This document shows, piece after piece, positions 21,452 to 30,869 of a stretch of DNA of 64,000 nt (the first letter of the stretch is position 1; each line of letters begins with the position of its first letter). The notes beneath the pieces are model-generated. The model made no database searches. It worked only from the letters and a program-made list of their open reading frames with translations, and had not been told where the DNA came from. The DNA lies in contig CAMUMG010000005.1 of assembly GCA_947089905.1 (NCBI GenBank), positions 116,593 through 180,592 on the forward strand, given 5' to 3'. The stretch is from an uncultured Lachnospiraceae bacterium. GTDB lineage: Bacteria; Bacillota; Clostridia; Lachnospirales; Lachnospiraceae. The translations under genes were made by a program, and so were the position numbers.

Positions 21452-23230
21452 ATGAATGGTTATACTTTCTCAAAAAGATATATAGGAATTGATAAATTAT
21501 ATGGAGGTAATGTTATGGTATATTTTAAAAAATCGGTAAAATATATATTAATTGCAGGATTTATCTTTTTAACAACTACAAACATACAGACACTGACAGC
21601 AAAAGCAGAAACACCTACTGTATCTTATGATTATGGAACACAAGAATTATTTGTTACATCATATGGTAATGATAAATCACCATATTTTTATATTGTAGTA
21701 GAAACAGATAGAAAAATAGTTAGTACAGAAAGAATAGAATATAAGTTGAATAGTTATGGTGAGCCTTCTTCAACAGAACATACAGTAGTAGATACATCTG
21801 GATTAAATTATAAAAAGAGTGTTATTCTCAAAATATATTCAGGTACAGATTGGGGTGATGAAACCAAGGCAGCAATAATAAAAATATCTCCACAATCCTC
21901 TAAAATAACTGCAAAGTTTAATCCAAATGGGGAAGATGGTAAGAAAATTGTTGTTACTGCAGATAGCAATGAATTATATAATGAGAATTGGGAATATAGA
22001 ACTCTTTATTCTAATTTTTGGATAAATGGACAAAATTTAGAGGAAAATCTTGAACAATATATGGTCTATGGTACAACTTTATGTATCCGTCGTTCTTCAC
22101 AAACAATATATAATAATCCATCTGACGGTGGCAATATTGCTAGTAAAGAAGTAAAATTAAAAATTCCAAAGAAACCAAATGGTCCAAAGGCAGTCGTAGA
22201 TCCTGTTAAAATCAGTGTAACCATTCCAGCGAAATGTGAATGGAGAATTGTAGGAAGTGCCAATTTAAGCACTGCTGTTGATACTATAACAAAGAGAAAA
22301 GATATCTGGACCGCTGGCTGGATAAAAAATGAAACAAAGAAAACCTATACATCAAAAGAGTTAGATAAAATAATTGGAAATCAAATAATCCCTTCTTTTC
22401 AATTTGAAGGGGATTCTAATTCTGTTAATAATGTGCCTGCAAGTATTTTATTAGGTGTAACGCTTGAATTTAAAACAATGGCAACCACTAAAAAAATGGA
22501 ATCAAAGATTTCATATATTACTCTTCCTCAACAAAAAAAAGCACCAATATATAAATCGTATACAGCATCTGATATAAATGATGCTGACTATACTTTTGAA
22601 CCTGTTATTAATACAACAAAAAATACTGTGACTGGACTAAAATTTACAAATAAGACTGATCAGCCAATGCAGGTATTTGTAACAAATCAAAGTAATGTTG
22701 ATAATTCTATCGTATCTGCTCCTAAAATAAAAGATACCTTTGATTTATCCTCCTCTCCATTTACAGCAGTTGGAGCAAATCAATCTAAAGTTTTTCCAAT
22801 CAAAAAAGTTCCAGAAGAAAGTTGGTTAGTTGTAAGATATACTGGTAAGAAAGCAAATGCAAAGTTGAAAACAGACATGGAATTATCTAGTGCTGTTTCT
22901 GTGGTTGAGATTAAAAATTATCCAACAGCAGCATCTAAAGAACTAGAAGTTACTCTTACAACAGATGGAGTTGTAGATATAGGTAAAACAAAAGTAAAAG
23001 TATCAAATATCACAAGTAATAATACAATTTATTGTAAAATGGTTAACTCTTTGCCAAAATTTATAGAGTTAAATGCTACTAAGGATACATTAGGATTAAA
23101 TACTATTGTAGGAAATGGTGTAGACGTAGCTGTTATAGCGGGAAATTATATTATTGCATATGAATGTGACAATAATGGTACAGTAATCAAATATGGTTAT
23201 GCAAAAGTTAAGACCGAAAATATTAAATAA
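21452..23230 (+). CDS. Secreted beta-rich protein of unknown function
   Basis: 592 aa from the first ATG, which has a near-perfect AGGAGGTGAT. A second ATG at 21515 with GGAGG 7 nt upstream gives a 571-aa form beginning MVYFKKSVKYILIAGFIFLTTTN, a textbook signal peptide with a cleavage site near KAEA-like AKAETP. The later start is thus biologically attractive, the earlier one has the stronger site. The mature part is Lys/Thr/Asn-rich with repeated strand patterns and no catalytic motif or cell-wall anchor (no LPXTG). I do not recognise the family. It stands alone between lacZ (divergent) and the patatin gene. Confidence 0.75.
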   Translation: MNGYTFSKRYIGIDKLYGGNVMVYFKKSVKYILIAGFIFLTTTNIQTLTAKAETPTVSYDYGTQELFVTSYGNDKSPYFYIVVETDRKIVSTERIEYKLNSYGEPSSTEHTVVDTSGLNYKKSVILKIYSGTDWGDETKAAIIKISPQSSKITAKFNPNGEDGKKIVVTADSNELYNENWEYRTLYSNFWINGQNLEENLEQYMVYGTTLCIRRSSQTIYNNPSDGGNIASKEVKLKIPKKPNGPKAVVDPVKISVTIPAKCEWRIVGSANLSTAVDTITKRKDIWTAGWIKNETKKTYTSKELDKIIGNQIIPSFQFEGDSNSVNNVPASILLGVTLEFKTMATTKKMESKISYITLPQQKKAPIYKSYTASDINDADYTFEPVINTTKNTVTGLKFTNKTDQPMQVFVTNQSNVDNSIVSAPKIKDTFDLSSSPFTAVGANQSKVFPIKKVPEESWLVVRYTGKKANAKLKTDMELSSAVSVVEIKNYPTAASKELEVTLTTDGVVDIGKTKVKVSNITSNNTIYCKMVNSLPKFIELNATKDTLGLNTIVGNGVDVAVIAGNYIIAYECDNNGTVIKYGYAKVKTENIK

Positions 23231-23292
23231 GTAAATAAATTTTTGTTGATTTTTCTTCTAAATTTCTTAAGAAAATCTTCGGTGAAATTCCA

Positions 23293-23321
23293 TTGTTCTG
23301 GTAAAAATATTATGGTATACT
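23293..23321 (+). promoter_or_regulatory. Promoter of the patatin-like gene
   Basis: TTGTTC (23293-23298), 17-nt spacer, TATACT (23316-23321), 34 nt ahead of the start codon. Confidence 0.65.
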
Positions 23322-23354
23322 GATACCCAATAAAAAAAGGGAGAATAAATCTGT

Positions 23355-24257
23355 ATGAAAAAAGAATTTAATGCGGCACTGGTTTTAGAAGGTGGTTCTC
23401 TAAGATGTCTTTTTACAGCAGGGGTTTTAGATGTTTTTATGGAACATGGAATTTGGCTGCCCTATATAATTGGTGTTTCTGCCGGATCACTTTCTGGTAT
23501 CAATTATGTATCTGGCCAGATTGGAAGGACAGCAAAAGTAAATTTAGATTATATCGAAGATAAACGGTATTTAGGAATTCGAAATCTACTTATGGGAAAA
23601 GGGATTTTTAACTTCGATTTTCTTTTTGGGGAGATTACGGAACAACTGATTCCTTTAGATAAAGAAGCTTTTTATCACAGTCCAACCCGTTATCTTGCTG
23701 TTGCTACATGTTGTGAGGATGGCACTCCACGCTATTTTGAAAGGGATCATTGCAGTGATATCATGCTTGCTGCTAGAGCCTCTTCTAGTATGCCCCTGCT
23801 TGCTAGAATGGTAGAATTAAACGGAGAACATCTATTAGATGGAGGAATTTCTATGCCAGTTGCATATGACAAGGCAAAAAAAGACGGCTATCAAAAACGG
23901 GTACTTATTTTAACCAGGGAACATGGATATCGAAAAAAGCAGCCATCTAGTGCTATTTTAACTGCATTTGAAAAAGCCTATCGACAATATCCACATTTAG
24001 TAGAAAAACTGTTGACTATGCCTAAACGATATAACCAAATGCAAAAAGAAATCGATATGTTAGAAAAAAAGGGAGAGCTTTTTGTTATTCGTCCAGAACT
24101 TCCAGTAACAATCAGTCGCATAGAAAAAGATCGTACAAAATTAAATGCTCTATATCAAGAAGGGAGAAAAGTTGCAGAAAAACAATTAGTTGCACTAAAC
24201 TGTTTTTTAGAACAAAGCCCCTCTTCTCTTGAAAAAAAACTTGCTTCTTCTTTATAA
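23355..24257 (+). CDS. Patatin-like phospholipase
   Basis: 300-aa patatin-family acyl hydrolase. Oxyanion region EGGSLR (residues 12-17), nucleophile elbow GVSAG with Ser42, and the Asp of the Ser-Asp dyad in LLDGGIS (about 160-166). The C-terminal 110 residues are helical and Lys/Glu-rich. No signal peptide or membrane helix, so cytoplasmic. It probably acts on phospholipids or lysophospholipids; exact substrate unknown. It has its own promoter, with ridA following 48 nt after the stop. Confidence 0.9.
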   Translation: MKKEFNAALVLEGGSLRCLFTAGVLDVFMEHGIWLPYIIGVSAGSLSGINYVSGQIGRTAKVNLDYIEDKRYLGIRNLLMGKGIFNFDFLFGEITEQLIPLDKEAFYHSPTRYLAVATCCEDGTPRYFERDHCSDIMLAARASSSMPLLARMVELNGEHLLDGGISMPVAYDKAKKDGYQKRVLILTREHGYRKKQPSSAILTAFEKAYRQYPHLVEKLLTMPKRYNQMQKEIDMLEKKGELFVIRPELPVTISRIEKDRTKLNALYQEGRKVAEKQLVALNCFLEQSPSSLEKKLASSL

Positions 24258-24317
24258 AAACTCTATAATAAATGATGTAAAAAGAAGCGACTAAAAATTA
24301 TAGAAATGAGGATTTAT

Positions 24318-24695
24318 ATGAAAAAAGAAATTATTATGGCACAAAATGCCCCTGCTGCAGTCGGCCCTTATGTTCATGCAGTAAAGGCAGGCGATCTTAT
24401 TTTTACTTCTGGACAACTCGGATTAAATCCTGAAAGCGGAACACTTCCAGAAGGTGTAGAAGCACAGACTGAACAGGCAATCAAAAATTTAGACTGTGTT
24501 TTAAAAGCGGCTGGATACAGTCTTTCTGATGTTGTAAAAACAACTGTATTTTTAGCAGATATCAATGATTTTGGAAAAGTAAATGAAATCTATGCAAAAT
24601 ATTTTACAGGAGAAACTCCTGCACGTTCCTGTGTACAGGTTGCTGCTCTTCCTAAAAATGGATTAGTAGAAATTGAATGTGTAGCAGTAAAATAA
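24318..24695 (+). CDS. ridA: RidA family enamine/imine deaminase
   Basis: 125 aa. RidA hydrolyses reactive 2-aminoacrylate-type enamines made by PLP enzymes. Hallmarks: NAPAAVGPYVHAVKAGDLIFTSGQLG (residues 9-34), the active-site Arg in GETPARSCVQVAALPK and the C-terminal VEIECVAV. The ATG at 24318 gives the usual family N-terminus (MKKEIIMAQNAPAA); the ATG four codons upstream overlaps the GAGG ribosome-binding site. Confidence 0.93.
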   Translation: MKKEIIMAQNAPAAVGPYVHAVKAGDLIFTSGQLGLNPESGTLPEGVEAQTEQAIKNLDCVLKAAGYSLSDVVKTTVFLADINDFGKVNEIYAKYFTGETPARSCVQVAALPKNGLVEIECVAVK

Positions 24696-24720
24696 TTTAT
24701 TTTATATCAGATAGGGATCA

Positions 24721-24767
24721 AAAAGGCAGAACATCAAAGTTATATATTTTTTGGTGTTCTGCCTTTT
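24721..24767. terminator. Bidirectional terminator between ridA and bioY
   Basis: AAAAGGCAGAACATCAAA (24721-24738) pairs with TTTGGTGTTCTGCCTTTT (24750-24767) over 18 bp with one wobble. The A/T flanks give a U-run on both strands, fitting the convergent genes. Confidence 0.9.
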
Positions 24768-24773
24768 AATTTA

Positions 24774-25367
24774 CTATTTGGCGGCTGTTTCTATTTTATT
24801 TCTCTTACTATTAGAATTTTGCATCAATTCTGGAAGAAGGCGTTTTAACTGCCTTCGAACAGGAAATGTAAAGAAACCAGCAAGTATAATTTTAACGGTA
24901 TCTAATGGAAGGTATGGAATCACCCCCGCAGAAATAGCAGCTTTCCATGATAAATGGAGTGAAATTTTCATCCACAATGTTCCAAAAAGATAACACGTAG
25001 CTGTTCCTAAAACTAAACCTACAAAATACATAGGAAGTTTTGTTTCAAAATGATCCACAAACCATCCAACAATCAAAGCGATTGTTAAATAACCAATTAG
25101 ATATCCTCCTGTGGGTCCTGCTAACCTTGAAATTCCTGACATAGAACCTGTAAATACAGGAACCCCTATACAGCCAAGTAATAAATAGATTAAAACACTT
25201 ACTGTTCCCAATTTCCATCCCAATAGACAAGCTGCTAAATAAACAGCAAATGTTCCAAGTGAAATTGGAGTTTCAGAAATTGGAATCGGAATGGCAAATG
25301 GTGAAAGTATACAGATTACTGCTGCCATTAAAGCAGTACAAGTTAATTTTTGAATATTGGTTTTCAT
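24774..25367 (-). CDS. bioY: Biotin transporter BioY (ECF S component)
   Basis: 197 aa, six hydrophobic segments. Family signatures: TALMAAVICILSPFAIPIP...PISLGTFAVYLAACLLGWKLG and the GLAGP-type loop SRLAGPTGGYLIGYL. BioY is the substrate-binding S component for biotin and uses shared EcfAAT energy-coupling units encoded elsewhere. The promoter is strong and a perfect palindrome lies over the start of transcription, so repression by biotin status is likely. The Lys-rich C-terminal tail is cytoplasmic. Confidence 0.93.
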   Translation of the reverse strand: MKTNIQKLTCTALMAAVICILSPFAIPIPISETPISLGTFAVYLAACLLGWKLGTVSVLIYLLLGCIGVPVFTGSMSGISRLAGPTGGYLIGYLTIALIVGWFVDHFETKLPMYFVGLVLGTATCYLFGTLWMKISLHLSWKAAISAGVIPYLPLDTVKIILAGFFTFPVRRQLKRLLPELMQNSNSKRNKIETAAK

Positions 25368-25378
25368 CTTATCCTCCT

Positions 25379-25395
25379 GTCGAATTTTATTCGAC
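25379..25395 (-). promoter_or_regulatory. 17-bp palindromic operator of bioY
   Basis: GTCGAATAAAATTCGAC on the minus strand is a perfect inverted repeat (GTCGAAT-N3-ATTCGAC) covering the predicted +1 and abutting the AGGAGG site. It does not resemble the known BirA (GTTAAC-containing), BioR (TTATCTATAA) or BioQ sites, so the regulator is unknown. Confidence 0.65.
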
Positions 25396-25399
25396 TTTT

Positions 25400-25428
25400 A
25401 GTATAATAGGCAGAAGATGAATTGTCAA
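25400..25428 (-). promoter_or_regulatory. Promoter of bioY
   Basis: Perfect -35 TTGACA (25428-25423), 17-nt spacer, -10 TATACT (25405-25400). The operator palindrome follows 4 nt downstream. Confidence 0.85.
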
Positions 25429-25459
25429 CTATTTTTTAATTTTTGGTTTACATTTTATT

Positions 25460-26341
25460 TTATCTAGTAATATATCGACCATCTAAAATTGTCTTTAAAT
25501 ATTCTCCATACTCATTTTTTTGATAGTTTTTCCAGATCTTTTCTAAAGCCTCTCTTCCTATCCAGCCATTGAGATAAGCGATTTCTTCTAAACAACCAAT
25601 TTTTCGATGTTGATGTGTTTCTATTGTTCGTACAAAATTTGTAGCATCCACTAAAGACTCATGTGTTCCCATATCCAACCAAGTATATCCTTGACCAAGT
25701 AACGTAACCTCTAATTCCCCCTGACTTAAATATATTCGGTTTAAGTCTGTAATTTCTAACTCTTTTCGTGTAGAAGGCGTTAATTGTTTTGCATAGTCTA
25801 CTACACGATTATCATAAAAATATAATCCTGTCACACAATAATTTGATTTTGGAACTTTTGGTTTTTCTTCAATCGAAACTGCTCTTCCTTCTTTATCAAA
25901 TTCTACAATTCCAAACCGATACGGATCCTCTACATAATACCCGAATATCGTAGCACCTTTTTCTTTCGCTGCCGCTGCTCTTAAACGTTCATTTAAACCA
26001 TGCCCGTGAAATATATTATCTCCTAATACCATTGCAACTGTATCATTTCCAATAAAATCAGCCCCGATTAAAAATGCCTGTGCTAATCCGTCAGGACTTG
26101 GCTGAATGGCATAGGAAAGCTCAATTCCAAATTGACTTCCATCCCCAAGTAGTGCCTCAAACCGTGATATATCTGTTGGAGTAGAAATAATAAGAATTTG
26201 TCTGATCCCAGAATTCATTAATACAGATAATGGATAATATATCATCGGTTTATCATAAACCGGAAGTAATTGTTTTGATGTTACTAAAGTCAATGGATAT
26301 AATCTTGTTCCACTTCCACCTGCTAATAAAATTCCTTTCAT
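25460..26341 (-). CDS. rfbA: Glucose-1-phosphate thymidylyltransferase
   Basis: 293-aa RmlA/RfbA, which makes dTDP-glucose for dTDP-rhamnose and related sugars. Nucleotide-binding [34 protein letters not shown] (residues 5-38), [12 protein letters not shown] (about 107-118), [20 protein letters not shown] and [13 protein letters not shown] are all present. The rest of the rml pathway is not adjacent here. It lies 74 nt downstream of the NlpC/P60 gene. Confidence 0.95.
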   Translation of the reverse strand: MKGILLAGGSGTRLYPLTLVTSKQLLPVYDKPMIYYPLSVLMNSGIRQILIISTPTDISRFEALLGDGSQFGIELSYAIQPSPDGLAQAFLIGADFIGNDTVAMVLGDNIFHGHGLNERLRAAAAKEKGATIFGYYVEDPYRFGIVEFDKEGRAVSIEEKPKVPKSNYCVTGLYFYDNRVVDYAKQLTPSTRKELEITDLNRIYLSQGELEVTLLGQGYTWLDMGTHESLVDATNFVRTIETHQHRKIGCLEEIAYLNGWIGREALEKIWKNYQKNEYGEYLKTILDGRYITR

Positions 26342-26357
26342 TTTTCCTCACATTTCT

Positions 26358-26398
26358 GCGTGGCATTTTTGTGTATATCAAATTTAAGGATGCCACGC
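26358..26398 (-). terminator. Hairpin between the NlpC/P60 gene and rfbA
   Basis: GCGTGGCA (26358-26365) is perfectly complementary to TGCCACGC (26391-26398). The minus-strand downstream sequence is not T-rich, so it is a weak terminator or a processing/stability hairpin. Confidence 0.45.
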
Positions 26399-26415
26399 GG
26401 ACACAAACTTACAGA

Positions 26416-28263
26416 TTAGGAAATTGGTCTTGTGATGGTAATTCTTTCTCCGTCTAAATCCTCTTCCATCAAATAAGAAGAGGAAATATAGACTCCACTG
26501 CCACTTCCAGCTTCAATCTGTAAAATATATAAAACTTCTTCATCTGTCCAAAAACTTGTTCCAATCTGTGCATTTAAAACCATAGAAACATGCCAAATTC
26601 CACGATATCTGGAATTACTGTCCCCTCCATTAAAGATCAAATCTCCTGCTTTTATCTGACTTAACTCTTTTATTTCCTGTCCATGCTCTACCATATATTT
26701 TGCCATATTTGCGGCAGTTGGAGCATACGTATTGCTTCCACCAATTCCTACTCCTGCTGCTTTATAGGAACGCCAAACAAAAGAACTACAATCAAAATAC
26801 CCTTCCTTCATTCTCTTATCTTGACTATAAGGTGTTCCAACTGCCTCAATCGCAAAGTTTGCTGCTTTTGCAATCTTTTTATCCTTTACGACAAGAACTA
26901 GTACAGTAAAAGTAAAATTATCAATTTTTATAGTAATCTCTGCTTTTCCTTCCAAAGCCCCTTTTATTCTTCCAAGGGACTTATTTACATTGACAACTGA
27001 CCAGTCCGAACTAACATAAGAAATCTCACTTTCTTTTGAAGGCAGTTTAATATCCATAAAAGCATTACTTTTCTGACCAACAGCTACTACAGTAAGTTCT
27101 GGTAACCCTGGATCATATACTGTAACCTTTTTAGAGTATAACTCCTTTCCGTCAACTGTAATGATCAGTTTTGCCGTTCCACCAGAAATTCCACCATAAG
27201 AAACACCATAATAACTTCCTCCTTCCCCCCATAAAACCTTTGGATTAGAAGAAGTAACACTTACTTCACTAAAACTTTCTAATCCAGAAATTTTTATAGG
27301 ATTCGAACCATAAACTGAAATCAGAGTTTCTGGCTTTTCTTCCAACTTTGGTTTTGTAACTGTAATGGTACATTGTGTTGTTTCTTTTGTTTTATTTATG
27401 GTTGTCCCTTTTACTGTGATTACTGCCTCTCCTTGTGCAATTCCTCTGATTGTCCCATCTTCCTCTACTACTGCAACCGATTCATCACTACTTATATAAC
27501 TGGAAACTTCTGTATAATTTTTGAGCGGAGCAGGTCTTTTTCCTCCTATGGCAACCGCAAACGGCTGATCTGAAAATCCAACAGTCGCTACTGTTATGAT
27601 ACAGGAATCTTCATAGTATATCTCTTGCTTTTTTTTCTTAGCTGTTATACGAAACTTTAAGGTAAAACCTCCATCTTTTAAAAACTTGAATGAAATTTTT
27701 CCATTTTTGACAGAATATTTTAGAGATTCTGAATTTTCTAATACTTGTCCACTTCTGTCTTGCAGCCAAAATTCCATCTTTGTTAAAACTTCGCCTGTTT
27801 TAGAAATCTTTACTTCTTCTCCTTTTATAGCTGCTTCTAATTCCTCTTTCGTTAGTCCGGAAATTTCAAGAGCAGAGGATTTTTTCTGCAATGTATCTAG
27901 TACAGTCTTTGACCAGCGATAAGGTCCATATACAAAATGTAAAAGAAATTTTCTCTCATTGCCCTGCGTATTGTGAATGAAAAATAGGATATCATCTTCT
28001 CCTTCTGCAGTCACAACACACTCTTTTGTTTCATAATCTCTATTAATATTACAATAAAATCCGCCCTCTTCTATTTTATATCCATTATCTCCTTCTATAA
28101 GAGGAATTCGAAATTCATTTCCAATATAAATGGTATGTTCTTCATATTCTTTTTCTTCTGATTTTTGTGCTGCTTTTAAAAATTCTGGCTGTACTTTAAC
28201 ACTTATCATAAGACAAAAGACAACTAACAGTCCAATTCTTGCATAACTGTATATTTTCTTCAT
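26416..28263 (-). CDS. Exported NlpC/P60 peptidase with Ig-like repeats
   Basis: 615 aa. Signal peptide (MKKIYSYARIGLLVVFCLMIS), a mixed N-terminal region, at least two BIG2-type Ig-like domains (SSDESVAVVEEDGTIRGIAQGEAVITV; YVSSDWSVVNVNKSLGRIKGALEGKAEITI), and a C-terminal NlpC/P60 cysteine peptidase (GTPYSQDKRMKEGYFDCSSFVWRSYKAAGV, catalytic Cys in FDCSS; catalytic His in IWHVSMV). It should cut peptidoglycan stem peptides outside the cell. The ATG at 28263 follows AGGGGG by 11 nt; an upstream ATG (28287) adds eight residues before the signal and has no site. Confidence 0.85.
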   Translation of the reverse strand: MKKIYSYARIGLLVVFCLMISVKVQPEFLKAAQKSEEKEYEEHTIYIGNEFRIPLIEGDNGYKIEEGGFYCNINRDYETKECVVTAEGEDDILFFIHNTQGNERKFLLHFVYGPYRWSKTVLDTLQKKSSALEISGLTKEELEAAIKGEEVKISKTGEVLTKMEFWLQDRSGQVLENSESLKYSVKNGKISFKFLKDGGFTLKFRITAKKKKQEIYYEDSCIITVATVGFSDQPFAVAIGGKRPAPLKNYTEVSSYISSDESVAVVEEDGTIRGIAQGEAVITVKGTTINKTKETTQCTITVTKPKLEEKPETLISVYGSNPIKISGLESFSEVSVTSSNPKVLWGEGGSYYGVSYGGISGGTAKLIITVDGKELYSKKVTVYDPGLPELTVVAVGQKSNAFMDIKLPSKESEISYVSSDWSVVNVNKSLGRIKGALEGKAEITIKIDNFTFTVLVLVVKDKKIAKAANFAIEAVGTPYSQDKRMKEGYFDCSSFVWRSYKAAGVGIGGSNTYAPTAANMAKYMVEHGQEIKELSQIKAGDLIFNGGDSNSRYRGIWHVSMVLNAQIGTSFWTDEEVLYILQIEAGSGSGVYISSSYLMEEDLDGERITITRPIS

Positions 28264-28290
28264 TTGTAATAGTCCCCCTAAACGCATTTT

Positions 28291-29028
28291 TTATCCTATC
28301 ATTTCTTCTTTCCATCGTTTGAAGAGTTTAGCTAATACATAATCTTCTTCGAAATTTTGATGAGATATATTGAGTGTTGCTAAATTATTGATACGTGGAA
28401 TGTACTTCTTTTTTATCGAGATCTGCCCCTGTATTTTTTCCAGTGTAAAAACACAAAAACTCAGTTCATTTTCTATGTTTAACTTATCCAGTTGATCGTG
28501 AATCTTGATCCGTTCTTTTTCTGAAATTTCTCTTGTTATTTCCCTATAAGTTTCTCCTGCTTTTTTAAAAATACGAATCTGTGTATAATAACCATCTGTA
28601 AACAAATAGATTAAAAAATCGTCAGAAGATTCTTTCCAAATTGGATCAAATAGCTCTTCTATCGTTGAAACAGGTTCTACTTTTTCTTTTCTATAAATAT
28701 ATGCTTCATCTAAAGTCTGTTTAACAGGTTGTGTAAACGGAATTTCTTCTACCATCTGCCGCATCTTTTCTATTGCAAATTCCTTTACTCCATATGTCAA
28801 ATAAAAAGCAAAAAACTTCAGTGGATCACAGTGTCGTAAAATCCCTTCCTGTTCCCACAGCCAGTTAGAAATATCAAAGTCTGCGTCCCAGTCTCGTTCT
28901 CCTCTGCCTATACACCAGCCATGATATAAAGCGACAATCATATCTAATCTTATCTTTTCTACAAACATACCTGGTCGTTTTAACACTAAGTTTAAAAACT
29001 CTTTCGTATTATTTCCAAAAGAATTCAT
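28291..29028 (-). CDS. Hypothetical cytoplasmic protein
   Basis: 245 aa, no signal peptide or membrane segment. It starts MNSFGNNTKEFLNLVLKRPGMFVEKIRLDMIVALYHGWCIGRG, a segment (KRPGMF plus GW.IGR) seen in a family of uncharacterised Firmicute proteins; the rest is acidic and mixed alpha/beta. GGGAGGAAG lies before the ATG. It is 27 nt upstream of the NlpC/P60 gene on the same strand and probably cotranscribed. No function can be assigned. Confidence 0.75.
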   Translation of the reverse strand: MNSFGNNTKEFLNLVLKRPGMFVEKIRLDMIVALYHGWCIGRGERDWDADFDISNWLWEQEGILRHCDPLKFFAFYLTYGVKEFAIEKMRQMVEEIPFTQPVKQTLDEAYIYRKEKVEPVSTIEELFDPIWKESSDDFLIYLFTDGYYTQIRIFKKAGETYREITREISEKERIKIHDQLDKLNIENELSFCVFTLEKIQGQISIKKKYIPRINNLATLNISHQNFEEDYVLAKLFKRWKEEMIG

Positions 29029-29039
29029 TTCTTCCTCCC

Positions 29040-29068
29040 TTGTTCCTGTTTTTATTCTATGTTATAAT
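29040..29068 (+). promoter_or_regulatory. Promoter of the metallophosphoesterase gene
   Basis: TTGTTC (29040-29045), 17-nt spacer, TATAAT (29063-29068), 31 nt upstream of the ATG. Confidence 0.7.
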
Positions 29069-29099
29069 GAGACGAAAGTCAAAGAAAGGAAAATAAAAC

Positions 29100-29942
29100 A
29101 TGCAGCGACATTCTCAGAAATTAAAACGACAACTTTGTTTTAGTCTGCTTGCTTTAGGCAGTACTATTCTTGCTCTTGGTTTTTACTCTGGATTACGAAT
29201 AACAAACTATACTTTCCTCTCTAAAAATCTTCCCTCCGCTTTTTATGGTTATCGTATCGTTTTTTTAACGGATCTTCACTGTAAAAGGTTCGGAACAAAA
29301 CAGAAAAAACTATTAAATTCTATTTATTCCCTTAAACCTGATATCATTATTTTTACTGGAGATATGATTGATAATCGACATTCGGATCTTTCCCCCATTT
29401 GTGAATTGCTCTCTGGATTATCTGGAAAATATCCTATCTATGCAGTTCATGGAAATCACGAATTCGATAACGAGAAATTATATCAAAAACTTATGTCTTA
29501 TTATGAACAGTACAATGTACATCTGTTAAATGATGAGCAAATTTTTATTAATCCAAGCGGAGAATGTGTCTCTTCTTCTTTCGAACCCTGTATTGGAATT
29601 TCTGGAATCAGCTACCGAAAGCATCCATCCGGACAGGAAATTTGTCCAGACCGTTCAAAAGCAGACTTTCATCTTTTACTTTACCATGATGCTTTAGCAT
29701 TTCCATGGATTAGTGAACTCGGCTATGATCTTGTATTATCTGGTCATGTTCATGCAGGGGCTATACGCCTCCCTGTACTAGGAGGAGTATTCAGTCCTGA
29801 AGGCACTTTTTTTCCGATTTATGACTATGGTTACTTTCATGAAAACGAAAGTACAATGCTTGCTTCTTCTGGACTTGGAGATACTGTCATTCCTCGGTTT
29901 TATAACCGCCCAGAATTAATTTTAATTACGCTTTCTCACTGA
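29100..29942 (+). CDS. Membrane-anchored metallophosphoesterase (YkuE-like)
   Basis: 280 aa. An N-terminal membrane helix (about 12-30) precedes a calcineurin-like phosphoesterase: LTDLH (motif I), IIIFTGDMIDNR (II), YAVHGNHEFD (III), and SGHVHAGAIRLP (V). These supply the two-metal site. B. subtilis YkuE of this family is exported by Tat and sits at the envelope; no twin-arginine motif is obvious here. The substrate is unknown. It is a single gene with a strong terminator shared with fba. Confidence 0.88.
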   Translation: MQRHSQKLKRQLCFSLLALGSTILALGFYSGLRITNYTFLSKNLPSAFYGYRIVFLTDLHCKRFGTKQKKLLNSIYSLKPDIIIFTGDMIDNRHSDLSPICELLSGLSGKYPIYAVHGNHEFDNEKLYQKLMSYYEQYNVHLLNDEQIFINPSGECVSSSFEPCIGISGISYRKHPSGQEICPDRSKADFHLLLYHDALAFPWISELGYDLVLSGHVHAGAIRLPVLGGVFSPEGTFFPIYDYGYFHENESTMLASSGLGDTVIPRFYNRPELILITLSH

Positions 29943-29996
29943 AAAATAACAGAAGAGAAGAACGATAAGCTCTTCTCTTCTAAAAACTGTTATTTT
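29943..29996. terminator. Bidirectional terminator between phosphoesterase and fba
   Basis: Nested stems: AAAATAACAG (29943-29952) with CTGTTATTTT (29987-29996), and AGAAGAGAAG (29951-29960) with CTTCTCTTCT (29972-29981). A/T-rich flanks on both sides suit the convergent genes. Confidence 0.8.
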
Positions 29997-30005
29997 AATC
30001 GTAGC

Positions 30006-30869
30006 CTATGCACGATTTACAGAACCGAATAATTCCATTTTTTCTTTTACTGTCGCCTTAATGGCTTCTGCACCCGGAGCTAACAGTTTTCTAGGATCAA
30101 ATCCCTTGCCCTGTAAGTCCTTGCCTTCCTCTACATACTTTCTTGTTGCTGCTGCGAAAGAAAGCTGACATTCTGTATTTACATTGATCTTTGCAACGCC
30201 GAGTGAAATTGCCTTCTTAATCATATCTTCTGGAATTCCAGTTCCGCCATGCAGTACAAGCGGCATATCTCCAGTCAGCTTTTGAATAGCATCCAGCGTT
30301 TCAAAGCTCAGTCCCTGCCAGTTTGCCGGATACTTTCCATGAATATTTCCGATTCCTGCTGCTAACATGGTAACACCAAGATCGGCAACCATCTTACATT
30401 CGTTTGGATCTGCACATTCCCCTGCACCAACGACGCCATCTTCTTCTCCGCCGATAGAACCAACTTCTGCCTCTAAGGACATTCCCTTTTCTGCACATAC
30501 TTTCACTAACTCTTTGGTCTTTTCTACATTTTCTTCGATTGGATAATGAGAACCATCAAACATAATAGAAGAAAATCCAGCTTCAATACACTTATAACAT
30601 CCTTCATACGTACCATGATCCAAATGCAGAGCAACCGGTACAGTAATCTTTAATTCCTCTACCATTGCCTTTACCATAGCTGCAACCGTTTTAAATCCGG
30701 TCATATACTTTCCTGCACCCTCTGATACTCCTAAAATAATTGGCGAATTACATTCCTGTGCTGCAAGTAGGGCAGCCTTTGTCCACTCTAAATTGTTGAT
30801 ATTAAACTGACCTACTGCATACTTTCCAGCTTTCGCCTTCTCTAACATTTCTTTTGCAGAAACTAACAT
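30006..30869 (-). CDS. fba: Class II fructose-1,6-bisphosphate aldolase
   Basis: 287-aa zinc-dependent aldolase of glycolysis. Active-site features: VALHLDHGTYEGC (catalytic Asp and zinc His), FSSIMFDGSHYP, EAEVGSIGGEEDG, the zinc-binding His in IGNIHGKYP, and LVLHGGTGIP with NVNTECQ for phosphate binding. Single gene on the minus strand with its own promoter and a structured ~165-nt leader. AAGGAGG precedes the ATG. Confidence 0.96.
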   Translation of the reverse strand: MLVSAKEMLEKAKAGKYAVGQFNINNLEWTKAALLAAQECNSPIILGVSEGAGKYMTGFKTVAAMVKAMVEELKITVPVALHLDHGTYEGCYKCIEAGFSSIMFDGSHYPIEENVEKTKELVKVCAEKGMSLEAEVGSIGGEEDGVVGAGECADPNECKMVADLGVTMLAAGIGNIHGKYPANWQGLSFETLDAIQKLTGDMPLVLHGGTGIPEDMIKKAISLGVAKINVNTECQLSFAAATRKYVEEGKDLQGKGFDPRKLLAPGAEAIKATVKEKMELFGSVNRA

